This document shows positions 34,000 to 43,104 of a stretch of DNA of 64,000 nucleotides, piece after piece. The notes under the pieces were generated by a model. That model ran no database searches, had not been told where the DNA came from, and was given only the letters and a program-made list of their open reading frames with translations. The position numbers were made by a program, and so were the translations under genes. Origin of the DNA: Bacteroidales bacterium. Lineage in GTDB: Bacteria > Bacteroidota > Bacteroidia > Bacteroidales > UBA10428. The DNA lies in assembly GCA_035299085.1 (NCBI GenBank), contig DATGXG010000033.1:1-64000 (forward strand). The letters run 5' to 3'. Every line of letters begins with the position of its first letter. Positions within the stretch are counted from its first letter, which is position 1.

Positions 34000-36699
34000 A
34001 TGAGAAAGAGAATTCAGCTTCTGCTTTTGTTTCCTGTGATTTGTATGATTGTCCAGGCACAGATTGATGTAACGGATTTATTGACTGAGAACAGGATCCA
34101 CCCTGTTGGCATTGATGTTCTTCAGCCACGGTTTACATGGAGGATAACCGCTGAAAAGCGAAATGCGATGCAGTCGGCTTATGAAGTAAAGGTGATCACG
34201 AATAGCAAAAAGACTGTATGGAGCAGCGGAAAAGTGATGTCGGATCAGTCCGTTTTTGTCCCGTATGCCGGCAGTGCACTTGAATCGGGTAAACCCTATT
34301 TCTGGCAGGTCAGGGTATGGGACAACAATGATAAGGTTTCAAAATGGAGTCCACAGGCTCGTTTTGTAACCGGCTTTTTTAAACCGGGCGACTGGAAAGC
34401 TAAATGGATCATTCCCGGATATGAGGAACCTGCCCTCAGGCCGAGTCCTATGATGAGGAAACAGTTTAATGTATCAAAAAAAGTAGCTTCTGCATATGCT
34501 TTCATTACCTCACACGGATTATATGAAGCCTTTATTAACGGCCAGCGGGTGGGTGACGAATGGCTGACCCCCGGCTGGACTTCCTATAAAAAGAGACTTC
34601 AGTACCAGGTTTACGATGTTACATCAATGGTGACAAACGGAAATAATGCCATTGGTGTGATGCTGGCCAATGGCTGGTACAGGGGCATAATAGGGTATAT
34701 GAACAACCTTAATTATTATGGCAAAGACATTGCCCTGTTGATGCAGATTGATATTACCTATACTGATGGTACGACCGAAAGCATCATATCTGACGGGTCC
34801 TGGAAATCTTCAACCGGCGAGATTACCTATTCTGAGATTTATAACGGCGAAATCAATGACGCGCGTCTTTCAAAACCCGGATGGGATAAGCCAGGTTACA
34901 ACGATGCACAGTGGTTTCCTGTTAAAGAAGCAAATCTTGACATGAATGCCCTTATAGCCACATGGAATGAGCCTGTAAAACAGCATGAAACATTTGTCCC
35001 GGTGAAAATATTCAGGACACCGGCAGGCGAACAGGTAATCGACTTCGGGCAGAACCTGGTGGGTTGGGTTGAAATGAAAGCAACCGGTTCTGAAGGCACA
35101 AAAATTACACTTTCGCATGCGGAAGTACTTGATAAGTCCGGTAATTTCTATACTGAAAATCTCAGGCAGGCTAAAGCTCAGGATGTGTTCTACCTGAAAG
35201 GTGCCGGCGAAGAGCTTTTCCACCCTCATTTTACATGGCACGGTTTCAGGTACCTGAAAATCGAAGGATATCCCGGAGAAATAAAACCGGAAAATTTTAA
35301 GGCAGTTACCCTGTATTCCGATATGCCCGCAACAGGGGAGTTCACCACTTCGGACCCGTTAATAAACCAACTGCAGCATAATATTCAGTGGGGACAAAAA
35401 GGAAACTTCCTGGATGTGCCGACAGATTGTCCTCAGCGCGATGAGAGACTCGGCTGGACAGGCGATGCACAGGTTTTTTCCCGCACGGCAGCATTTAACA
35501 TGAATGTGAACAGTTTCTTTGCCAAGTGGCTTCGTGATGTGGAAGCCGACCAGGTTGAAGGCAAGGTTCCTTTTGTAGTGCCCAACGTACTGGGAACCGG
35601 ATCAGTGAACAGTTGCGGATGGGCTGATGTGGCCACCATAGTCCCCTGGAATATGTACCTGGTTTATGGAGATAAAAAAATTCTTGAACAGCAGTATAAT
35701 TCGATGAAAACGTATGTCGAAAGCATACGGAAGGTGGCGGTGAATGATTTATGGAATACGGGATTTCACTTTGGAGACTGGCTTTTTTACAGGCCCGACG
35801 ACGATAACGACGGCCGTGCCGCTGTAACCGATAAATACCTGATTGCACAGTGCTTTTATGCCCGATCCACACAACTGCTTGTCAATGCGGCCAAAATACT
35901 CGGGAAAGCAGAGGATGAGGCTTTTTATACCTTGTTGCTGAATAAAATAAAAGCAGCCTTTGTTAAGGAATATATGACGCCAAACGGAAGGCTGGTTTCA
36001 GGAACACAAACTGCCTATGTGCTGGCTCTTAATTTTGATATGCTTCCCGAGGTATTGCGTAAACAGGCGGCTGACCGACTGGCTGAAAATGTGAAGTCGT
36101 ATGGTAACCACCTGACAACAGGTTTCCTGGGCACTCCCTATCTTTGTCATGTGCTCACTCGTTTTGGCTATTCCGACATTGCCTACCAACTGCTTTTGCA
36201 GCGAACCTATCCTTCGTGGTTATATCCTGTAACCATGGGAGCCACGACAATCTGGGAACGCTGGGACGGGCAGAAGCCTGACAGTACATTCCAGACTCCC
36301 GGTATGAACTCATTCAACCATTATGCTTACGGGGCTATCGGCGACTGGATGTACAGGTCGATGGCAGGGCTGGATACATATGAAGACGCACCGGGTTATA
36401 AACACAGCCTTATAAAACCGATAATCGGAGGCGGATTTGCAAAAGTGTCAGCCAGCCTGCACACGTATTACGGAACTCTCAGTAACAGCTGGAAGCTGGA
36501 CAACGGAAAACTGGGAATGGATGTTGAAATACCGGTAAACACCCGCTGCACCGTGTTTGTGCCCGGAAATGACCCTGCAAAAATCACCGAAGGAGGAAAG
36601 CCGCTGGCTCAAATAAAGGAGATCAGGGTAGAAGGTGTTGAGGACGGATATGTAAAGCTGGACCTGGGATCGGGAATTTACAGGTTTGTAAAAGAATAA
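34000..36699 (+). CDS. GH78 alpha-L-rhamnosidase
   Basis: This secreted inverting enzyme releases terminal alpha-L-rhamnose. It has 899 aa with the full GH78 order: signal peptide, an N-terminal Fn3-like domain (about 25-125, PRFTWRITAE), the rhamnosidase N sandwich (about 140-320, FITSHGLYEAFINGQRVGDE), a second sandwich (about 330-430), the (alpha/alpha)6 catalytic barrel (about 440-790) and a C-terminal beta domain. The general acid is E482 in DCPQRDERLGWTGD and the base is E753 in TTIWERWDG, both intact. It is followed after 57 bp by a second GH78 gene. Products would feed the rhaT-rhaA module at the left of the window. Confidence 0.95.
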   Translation: MRKRIQLLLLFPVICMIVQAQIDVTDLLTENRIHPVGIDVLQPRFTWRITAEKRNAMQSAYEVKVITNSKKTVWSSGKVMSDQSVFVPYAGSALESGKPYFWQVRVWDNNDKVSKWSPQARFVTGFFKPGDWKAKWIIPGYEEPALRPSPMMRKQFNVSKKVASAYAFITSHGLYEAFINGQRVGDEWLTPGWTSYKKRLQYQVYDVTSMVTNGNNAIGVMLANGWYRGIIGYMNNLNYYGKDIALLMQIDITYTDGTTESIISDGSWKSSTGEITYSEIYNGEINDARLSKPGWDKPGYNDAQWFPVKEANLDMNALIATWNEPVKQHETFVPVKIFRTPAGEQVIDFGQNLVGWVEMKATGSEGTKITLSHAEVLDKSGNFYTENLRQAKAQDVFYLKGAGEELFHPHFTWHGFRYLKIEGYPGEIKPENFKAVTLYSDMPATGEFTTSDPLINQLQHNIQWGQKGNFLDVPTDCPQRDERLGWTGDAQVFSRTAAFNMNVNSFFAKWLRDVEADQVEGKVPFVVPNVLGTGSVNSCGWADVATIVPWNMYLVYGDKKILEQQYNSMKTYVESIRKVAVNDLWNTGFHFGDWLFYRPDDDNDGRAAVTDKYLIAQCFYARSTQLLVNAAKILGKAEDEAFYTLLLNKIKAAFVKEYMTPNGRLVSGTQTAYVLALNFDMLPEVLRKQAADRLAENVKSYGNHLTTGFLGTPYLCHVLTRFGYSDIAYQLLLQRTYPSWLYPVTMGATTIWERWDGQKPDSTFQTPGMNSFNHYAYGAIGDWMYRSMAGLDTYEDAPGYKHSLIKPIIGGGFAKVSASLHTYYGTLSNSWKLDNGKLGMDVEIPVNTRCTVFVPGNDPAKITEGGKPLAQIKEIRVEGVEDGYVKLDLGSGIYRFVKE

Positions 36700-36711
36700 T
36701 TAATTCAACAT

Positions 36712-36739
36712 GTAGAGACGCACGGCCGTGCGTCTCTAC
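36712..36739. repeat. Perfect 28-bp palindrome, copy 2
   Basis: This is identical to 17403-17430 (GTAGAGACGCACGG plus its reverse complement). It fills the gap between the two GH78 genes, 12 bp after the first stop and 17 bp before the second start. Confidence 0.85.
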
Positions 36740-36756
36740 GGCCAAAAATAAAAACA

Positions 36757-39165
36757 ATGAAATTAAATCGGATTTTTCTCTGCCTGGTAATCGCCTGTTA
36801 TGCATTCGTTGTGCAGTCACAACCGGTTTCCCCGGATTTGTTGAATAAACCATGGGAGGCCAAGTGGATCACTGTGCCGGGAGCTCCCGAAAATGGTTAC
36901 GGGGTGTATCTTTTCCGTAAACTCATCGATGTCAGCGGAGTACCGGCTTCCTATGTAATCCATGTGTCAGCCGACAACCGGTATAAGCTGTATGTGAATG
37001 AAAAGCTGGTATCGGTGGGACCGGCAAGGGGCGATTATTATTACTGGAATTATGAAACGGTGGATATTGCTCCTTACCTGGTTGAAGGAAGAAACATAGT
37101 TGCCGCAAAAATCTGGAATGAAGGCAACCTCAGGCCTGAAGCCCAGATTTCATGGAAAACAGGATTTATACTGCAGAGTGATTCGCCATCACAAGCCGGA
37201 ATTAATACAAACGATACCTGGAAATGCATTCGCGACACCAGTTACCAGCCGCTCACGACCAATGAGGTGATCGGTTATTATGTAACAGGTCCCGGTGAAT
37301 TCATTGATATGCGGAAAAACATGGAAGGCTGGAACCGGATGAGCTTCAATGATTCAACCTGGAAGAAAGCAGGAATTTCATCTTCAAGGGGAGCGCCGAA
37401 AGGTATCCAGGATGCATTCGGCTGGATGCTGGTTCCGTCATCCATCCCGGAAAGGGAACTAACAGTTCAGCGCTTGCAAACTATCCGTTTATCAAAGGGA
37501 TGGTCTATAACTCAGAGTTTTCCTGCAATACCTACAAAAGTCACCGTTCCTGCAAATACGAGTTCAACACTATTATTGGATAACGGTAATCTTACAAATG
37601 CTTACCTCACACTTATATTCAGTAACGGAAAAGATGCTTCAATTCAGATTAAATATGCCGAAGCTCTTTTTATACCGGCAGGACCCGGATTCCCGGGAGG
37701 TTATATGGGATCTGAAAAAATAAGCGGTAAAGGAAACAGAAATGAAATTGATGGAAAATTATTCCTTGGCAGAAAAGACAGTCTTATTTCAGATGGTACA
37801 TTAGGACAGGAGTTCACCTCACTTTACTGGAGAACCTACAGGTATATCCAGCTAACTGTTCAAACCCATGACGACCCTCTTGTAATTGACGATATTTTCG
37901 GAACCTTTACAGGATATCCCTTTGTGAGAAACGGGCTGTTTGTCTCGAATAATCCCGAGTTCCAGAACTTCCTCGACATCGGCTGGAGGACAGCCCGGTT
38001 GTGCGCTGTTGAAACATACGTGGACTGCCCGTATTATGAGCAGTTGCAGTATATAGGCGACACCCGTATACAGGCGATGGTTAGCTATTACAATACAGGT
38101 GATGACCGCCTGGCACGAAATGCGATGAACCTGATGGATCATTCGCGCATAGCCGAAGGTATAACCTTGAGCCGGCATCCGTCCTTTTCGCCCCAGCTGA
38201 TACCGACATTCTCATTATGGTACATCGGAATGCTGCATGATTATTATATGTACAGACCCGATAGCATTTTCATAAAAGATAAAATATCTGGAACGCGGCA
38301 GATACTCGATTTCTTCCACCGGTACCAGCAGGCCGACGGATCGTTGAAAAGTGTTCCTTACTGGAATTTCACCGATTGGGTTCCTGAATGGAATAGTGGA
38401 GTGGCACCGGCAGGTGCCAATGGCAGCTCATGTGTTTATGATCTTCAGCTGTTATGGGCTTACCAGTTGGCTGCTCATCTTGAAAAATCGATGGGTATGA
38501 AAGCTATGGGTGAATTATATGAAACCAGGGCGCAACAGCTGGCTTCCACGATCGGGTCGAAATATTGGTCAGATTCGAAGGGGCTTTTTGCTGATACTCC
38601 TGAAAAGGACAAATTCTCGCAGCATGCCAATGCGTTGGCCATCCTCACCGGTGTGGCACCGGCGAAGAAAATTGAGGATATTGCCGCCAAACTGGTGAAT
38701 GATAAAACGCTGACTCCTGCTTCCATTTATTTCAAGTATTACCTTCATATGGCCCTTATAAAGGCCGGTTTAGGAAATAACTACATGAACTGGCTGGATA
38801 TCTGGCGTGAGAATATAAAAATGGGACTCACCACATGGGCCGAGGATTCACAAATCAATACGGCCAGGTCCGATTGTCATGCCTGGGGTGCAAGTCCCAA
38901 TATCGAATTTTTCCGCACCATTCTTGGAATTGATACGGATGCACCCGGTTTCTCAAAAGTAAAAATTGAACCCCATTTGGGTTCCCTTAAGAATGCATCC
39001 GGTGAAATCCAGCACCCTGCCGGTAAAATTGCTGTGAAATATGTGCTGGAGAAAGGGAAGTGGAATATTGAAATCACGCTTCCGCAGGGGCTTACAGGCA
39101 GATTGATCTGGAAAGGGCAGACGAATGAAATTAAGGAAGGATTGAATAAGTTTTTGGTGGATTGA
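36757..39165 (+). CDS. Divergent GH78-family alpha-L-rhamnosidase
   Basis: This is an 802-aa secreted enzyme with a signal peptide (MKLNRIFLCLVIACYAFVVQ). It lacks the leading Fn3 domain of its neighbour and begins directly with the sugar-binding sandwich (about 30-130; ASYVIHVSADNRYKLYVNEK). The barrel keeps acidic positions matching the family: E428 in DCPYYEQLQYIGD takes the place of the DER motif, and E696/D697 in TTWAED the place of the base. The altered motif suggests a different rhamnoside or rhamnose-like substrate from the first GH78. The protein ends in the usual C-terminal beta domain (GEIQHPAGKIAVKY). Catalytic assignment is by alignment in mind only. Confidence 0.85.
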   Translation: MKLNRIFLCLVIACYAFVVQSQPVSPDLLNKPWEAKWITVPGAPENGYGVYLFRKLIDVSGVPASYVIHVSADNRYKLYVNEKLVSVGPARGDYYYWNYETVDIAPYLVEGRNIVAAKIWNEGNLRPEAQISWKTGFILQSDSPSQAGINTNDTWKCIRDTSYQPLTTNEVIGYYVTGPGEFIDMRKNMEGWNRMSFNDSTWKKAGISSSRGAPKGIQDAFGWMLVPSSIPERELTVQRLQTIRLSKGWSITQSFPAIPTKVTVPANTSSTLLLDNGNLTNAYLTLIFSNGKDASIQIKYAEALFIPAGPGFPGGYMGSEKISGKGNRNEIDGKLFLGRKDSLISDGTLGQEFTSLYWRTYRYIQLTVQTHDDPLVIDDIFGTFTGYPFVRNGLFVSNNPEFQNFLDIGWRTARLCAVETYVDCPYYEQLQYIGDTRIQAMVSYYNTGDDRLARNAMNLMDHSRIAEGITLSRHPSFSPQLIPTFSLWYIGMLHDYYMYRPDSIFIKDKISGTRQILDFFHRYQQADGSLKSVPYWNFTDWVPEWNSGVAPAGANGSSCVYDLQLLWAYQLAAHLEKSMGMKAMGELYETRAQQLASTIGSKYWSDSKGLFADTPEKDKFSQHANALAILTGVAPAKKIEDIAAKLVNDKTLTPASIYFKYYLHMALIKAGLGNNYMNWLDIWRENIKMGLTTWAEDSQINTARSDCHAWGASPNIEFFRTILGIDTDAPGFSKVKIEPHLGSLKNASGEIQHPAGKIAVKYVLEKGKWNIEITLPQGLTGRLIWKGQTNEIKEGLNKFLVD

Positions 39166-39260
39166 TGCTGGATGCTGGATTCTGGATTCTGGATGCCGGA
39201 TAAAAGCACGTCATTGCGAGGAGCTTGCGAAGCTTGTGACGAAGCAATCTGCCCGCACAG
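39164..39260. repeat. TGGATGC tandem words plus partial GTCATTGCG repeat
   Basis: CTGGATGCTGGATTCTGG words follow the GH78 stop (39164-39200). A GTCATTGCGAGGAGC / GACGAAGCAATCTGC copy follows at 39209-39260. The same pair of words in the same order recurs at 40629-40758, so the two may move or duplicate together. Confidence 0.7.
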
Positions 39261-39308
39261 GAAGTTCCCCGCCAAGTGTAGCTGTTTCTGTTTTATAATA
39301 TTTATATC

Positions 39309-40631
39309 ATGAAGAAATATTCCCTGTTACTCCTCCTGCTGAATCTCCTCCTTCCCCTCCATTCCCAGAACCCCATTGTTCCGCCCGGTGTATACATTGC
39401 TGATCCATCGGCGCATGTTTGGAAGGACGGTAAACTCTATGTTTATGGCTCAAGGGATGAAAGCCCGGCTTATTATTGCTCATGGAGTTACCATGTGCTT
39501 TCCACATCTGACCTGAAGACATGGACCATTCATGAAAATTCATTTGCATCCAAAGGTACGGGTGACCAGGTGCCGTATTCCGATGACTACCTGTATGCAC
39601 CGGATGTGCAATATAAAAACGGTACGTATTACCTTTACTATTGCCTTGCCAATAACACAAAAACAGAAGGTGTGGCGACATCTTCTTCGCCTGTAGGCCC
39701 TTTTACAGGCGGAACCCCGATTAAGACCGGCGGGTTCAACCAGATTGATCCCTGTGTATTTATTGATGATGACGGACAGGCTTATTATATCTGGGGTCAG
39801 ATGAATGCCAAAATGGCAAAACTGAAACCCAATATGGTTGAAATTGATTCCACTACCATCAGGGAAAACATAGTGACCGAAAAAGAGCACCGTTTCCATG
39901 AAGGAGGATACATGGTAAAACGAAAGGGAATTTATTATTTTGTTTATGCCGCGTTGAGCATTCATGATATGGCATCGTGCATCAGTTACTCGACAAGCAC
40001 TTCGCCGTGGGGGCCATTTAAATATGGCGGCACCATTATTAACAATGATCACAGTGATCCGGGCAACTGGAATAACCATGGTTCGTTGGTGGAGTTTAAC
40101 GGACAATGGTATGTGTTCTATCACAGGGCAACCCATGGATGCTATACCATGCGGAAGGCCTGCCTGGAACCCATCACGTTCAATACCGACGGAAGCATTA
40201 ACGAGGTTGAAATGACCACGCAGGGTGCGGCTGGTCCCCTCAGTGCCCGCAATAAAATGGATGCCGAAAGAGCGTGTTTGATGCATGGGAAGGTTATGGT
40301 GAAGGCATGTGCGAAAGACAATGAAGAACTAACCGCTATTGCGGAGGGCGACAGGGCCGCCTATAAATACATCGATTTCGGTAACGGCGTTTCATCTGTT
40401 ACCTTTTGCGTGATTCCCGGGAAGGATGGAGGAAGTATTGAAGTGGCCATCGACAGGCCATGGAGTTATGCACCGGCTACCATTGAGGTTCCGGGCAACG
40501 GCGATGGAAAAACGGCAACTGAAATAAAAGTGCCGGTTGCCCCCGGTCTGAAAGGTGTTCACGCGGTGTGGCTGCGGTTTCACGCAAAGGGAAATGATAG
40601 TTATGGCGTGGATTGGTTTAAATTTGAGTGA
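39309..40631 (+). CDS. Secreted GH43 glycosidase with C-terminal CBM6-like domain
   Basis: This is a 440-aa exported family 43 enzyme, likely an arabinofuranosidase, arabinanase or galactosidase. The signal peptide is MKKYSLLLLLLNLLLPLHSQ. The propeller (about 22-300) has the three catalytic acids: D32 (YIADPSAHVW), D147 (QIDPCVF) and E198 (RFHEGGYM). A carbohydrate-binding domain of the CBM6 type follows (about 310-440; FGNGVSSVTFCVIPGKDGGS, ending in YGVDWFKFE). The end motif is typical of CBM6 and would hold the enzyme on its polymer. It follows the GH78 pair on the same strand. Linkage preference cannot be derived from sequence. Confidence 0.9.
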   Translation: MKKYSLLLLLLNLLLPLHSQNPIVPPGVYIADPSAHVWKDGKLYVYGSRDESPAYYCSWSYHVLSTSDLKTWTIHENSFASKGTGDQVPYSDDYLYAPDVQYKNGTYYLYYCLANNTKTEGVATSSSPVGPFTGGTPIKTGGFNQIDPCVFIDDDGQAYYIWGQMNAKMAKLKPNMVEIDSTTIRENIVTEKEHRFHEGGYMVKRKGIYYFVYAALSIHDMASCISYSTSTSPWGPFKYGGTIINNDHSDPGNWNNHGSLVEFNGQWYVFYHRATHGCYTMRKACLEPITFNTDGSINEVEMTTQGAAGPLSARNKMDAERACLMHGKVMVKACAKDNEELTAIAEGDRAAYKYIDFGNGVSSVTFCVIPGKDGGSIEVAIDRPWSYAPATIEVPGNGDGKTATEIKVPVAPGLKGVHAVWLRFHAKGNDSYGVDWFKFE

Positions 40632-40758
40632 TTCTGGATGCTTGATGCTTGATGCTGGATAGGTGGACTGCCAAAAAAAGCGCGTCATTGCGAGGAGCTG
40701 GAAAATAAATGATTATAGTAAAAATGTATTGCGACGAAGCAATCTGCCCGCACAGGCA
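40629..40758. repeat. TGGATGC words plus long-form GTCATTGCG repeat
   Basis: CTGGATGCTTGATGCTTGAT words (40629-40661) are followed by GTCATTGCGAGGAGC (from 40683), an AT-rich insert with GATTATAGTA, and GCGACGAAGCAATCTGCCCG. The copy at 54188-54262 has the same AT-rich insert. Confidence 0.7.
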
Positions 40759-40798
40759 TTGCTTAGCCAAGTGATTCAGTGAAAATAATATAATAATC

Positions 40799-43012
40799 AT
40801 GAAAAAATTTTTTCTCTTTCTGACTCTCCTGACTCTCCTGTTTCCCCTTTCTGCCCAACAGAGAAAAGATCTAGGCCCTCTTGAAAATGGTGAAAAAGTC
40901 TCATTTGTTAAAAACAGCAACGGTTCGTGGGGTATTGAAATTAAAAAAGGACAATCACTTAATATTAGTCAACCTGCACCCGCAAGCCTCGAAGTGTATA
41001 AAGCGGAAAATGATATCCGCTGGTTTTCTGCAGGCTATGAATCGGTAACAAATTCAGCCACCGGAATGACTGCCCGGGCTAAAATAAGATACAATGAAAC
41101 TGTGATTTTTTATGTAACCGATAGCTGGAGTGTTAACGGATCTATACTTAAAGTAAGCAGGAAAGTTGAGGTGAAAGGTAATGCTCCGGAAGGGTTTAAT
41201 TCTTCTGTTGTTTTAAATGTCGACCCTGCAGTAAAATGGACAGATATAAATTGCCTGGCGCCGGCTGCACTATACGGCGATCCTTCGTTTGACGGAGAGC
41301 TTTCACCCGGCGGTACTGCCAATTATGCAGCGCATCAGTTTCTGATGCGTGAAGATATGCTCGCTGCCCCGCTTTTTGCACTCTCATTCAGCAACGGAAC
41401 CTATGTGGCCATATTAGATCCGTCGCCACGGGGTGAAACCACCGTTGAAGAAACCAGGCTGGCACAGGATGTAATGACCGATGCCCGGTATCTTTTCGGT
41501 TCCATGGGAGCCTGGCAAAAAGACAAAGATCCGGTTTCATTCGGTTTTATTTTTCCCGGTACGGCAAATGTTTATCCACGCGTAAATAAGACCAACCAGC
41601 AGCCACGATGGATACGCCGCTATCATCCGGTTACGGAAGGTGTGGTTCATAAATACGCGGTATCATTCCGGTTCGGAAACAGTGCCTCGTTCAGCGAAGT
41701 AACACGGCAATCGTGGCGTTGGGCATGGAGCACCCTGAACCCGGAAGTTTACCCGATTGATGTAGAGCAGATGCGGAGAATTCTTACCGATCACATGGTT
41801 TCCCAGGCGGTAACCATTGAAGGCCGGACTGCCATTCCTTTTGTGATTTCGCCTATGGACACTGCCAAGCACCGGCAATGGAACTGGACCATGTCGGCCA
41901 TGGGTTTTGTGGGGAAAACAATCGAGTGTGCCGACCAGTTACTACGCGAAAGTGACAGGGATACTTCAGAAAGAGGTCGGAGAATGCGACAGACAGGATT
42001 ATCCATCATTTCATCGCTTATCGGTGCACTGCCGACAGTACCTTTACAGGGAACAGGGTATGATTTTGCAACCGGCAAACCATGGAATCATGTTTGGGTG
42101 GCTCCCTGGCTAAGAAATGCAACTGAAGACATGCGGGTATTGATAAGGGCATATCGTCGGGAGCGAACCCATGGATATGATCACCCCGAATGGTTTGGGT
42201 GGGTCAAAACGTATATCGACTGGTTATTGCTGCAGCAACGGGATGACGGGTCATTCCCCCGAAGATGGGTTGCTGGTAGTAATGAGGTGGCCGAACCTAC
42301 AGGAACAACAAGCTACTGCCCGGTACCTTTGCTGGTGCTGATGTCAGAAGAAACAGGAGATCCCAAATACAGGGAGGCTGCTGTAAGGGCTGCCGATTAT
42401 GTATGGGAGAACTGGGGGAAGCGGGGGCTTTTTATTGGCGGTGCTAGTGATAACCCGAATATCACGGATAAGGAAGCCGGGATGTTAAGCTTGGAGGCTT
42501 TCCTGAGCCTTTTTGAATCAACCGGGGAAAATAAATGGCTCGAAAGGGCCAAAACCGCCGCTGATTTTGCAGAAAGCTGGATATGGATATGGAACGTACC
42601 CATGCCGGTGGATGCGGAAGATTCATCTCTGCATTGGAAGAAAGGGGTGCCTACGATTGGACTGCAGGGCATATCAGCCCTTCATCCGGGCGGGGTGGAC
42701 GAATACCTCGATTGGTCGGCATCTTCTTATGCAAGGTTATATAAATACACAAATGACAGGCATTACCTTAACGTTGCCCGTATTCTTCTGCATAATACAA
42801 AGGCAATGGTGGCCATTCCAGGCCGATTGTACGATATGAAAGGTCCGGGCTGGCAGCAGGAGCACTGGCGCATGGGTCCCGGAGGTCCGGGTCGCGGTGT
42901 CGGCGGTCACCGGTTCTGGCTTCCCTGGGTGACTGCAAATCATCTTTACAGCATCACCGGTTTGGAAGAGGTGGATGCGGAGTTGTTTAAGCAGCTTTCG
43001 GAAAACCGCTGA
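40799..43012 (+). CDS. Secreted unrecognised protein, probable (alpha/alpha)-barrel carbohydrate enzyme
   Basis: I cannot assign a family. The protein has 737 aa with a signal peptide (MKKFFLFLTLLTLLFPLSAQ). Residues about 25-300 look all-beta (alternating strands such as AKIRYNETVIFYVTDSW), and about 310-730 are helical with repeated aromatic-rich hairpins (WVWVAPWLRN-like WNHVWVAPWLR, WVKTYIDWLLLQQRDDGSFP, YVWENWGKRGLF). This is the look of an N-terminal beta-sandwich plus an (alpha/alpha) toroid found in glycosidases and polysaccharide lyases. Conserved-looking acids include those in QQRDDGSFP and MPVDAEDSSLHW. It follows GH43 on the same strand and faces GH31. Glycosidase or lyase action on a pectic or related glycan is inference. 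Confidence 0.7.
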   Translation: MKKFFLFLTLLTLLFPLSAQQRKDLGPLENGEKVSFVKNSNGSWGIEIKKGQSLNISQPAPASLEVYKAENDIRWFSAGYESVTNSATGMTARAKIRYNETVIFYVTDSWSVNGSILKVSRKVEVKGNAPEGFNSSVVLNVDPAVKWTDINCLAPAALYGDPSFDGELSPGGTANYAAHQFLMREDMLAAPLFALSFSNGTYVAILDPSPRGETTVEETRLAQDVMTDARYLFGSMGAWQKDKDPVSFGFIFPGTANVYPRVNKTNQQPRWIRRYHPVTEGVVHKYAVSFRFGNSASFSEVTRQSWRWAWSTLNPEVYPIDVEQMRRILTDHMVSQAVTIEGRTAIPFVISPMDTAKHRQWNWTMSAMGFVGKTIECADQLLRESDRDTSERGRRMRQTGLSIISSLIGALPTVPLQGTGYDFATGKPWNHVWVAPWLRNATEDMRVLIRAYRRERTHGYDHPEWFGWVKTYIDWLLLQQRDDGSFPRRWVAGSNEVAEPTGTTSYCPVPLLVLMSEETGDPKYREAAVRAADYVWENWGKRGLFIGGASDNPNITDKEAGMLSLEAFLSLFESTGENKWLERAKTAADFAESWIWIWNVPMPVDAEDSSLHWKKGVPTIGLQGISALHPGGVDEYLDWSASSYARLYKYTNDRHYLNVARILLHNTKAMVAIPGRLYDMKGPGWQQEHWRMGPGGPGRGVGGHRFWLPWVTANHLYSITGLEEVDAELFKQLSENR

Positions 43013-43033
43013 GGCACCTGGGGCGCAGAGGCC

Positions 43034-43060
43034 TGTCATTCCAACTGAAAGGAGGAACCT
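43034..43060. repeat. Single copy of the GTCATTCCGACTGAAAGGAGG repeat arm
   Basis: GTCATTCCAACTGAAAGGAG and the next seven bases match the right arm of the elements at 45935-46013, 54292-54423 and 60446-60574. It is placed between convergent genes, and no left arm is seen. Confidence 0.65.
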
Positions 43061-43104
43061 GAACAGTGGATCTATCTGTAACCCGTTTCAATAGGCCCGG
43101 CCTG

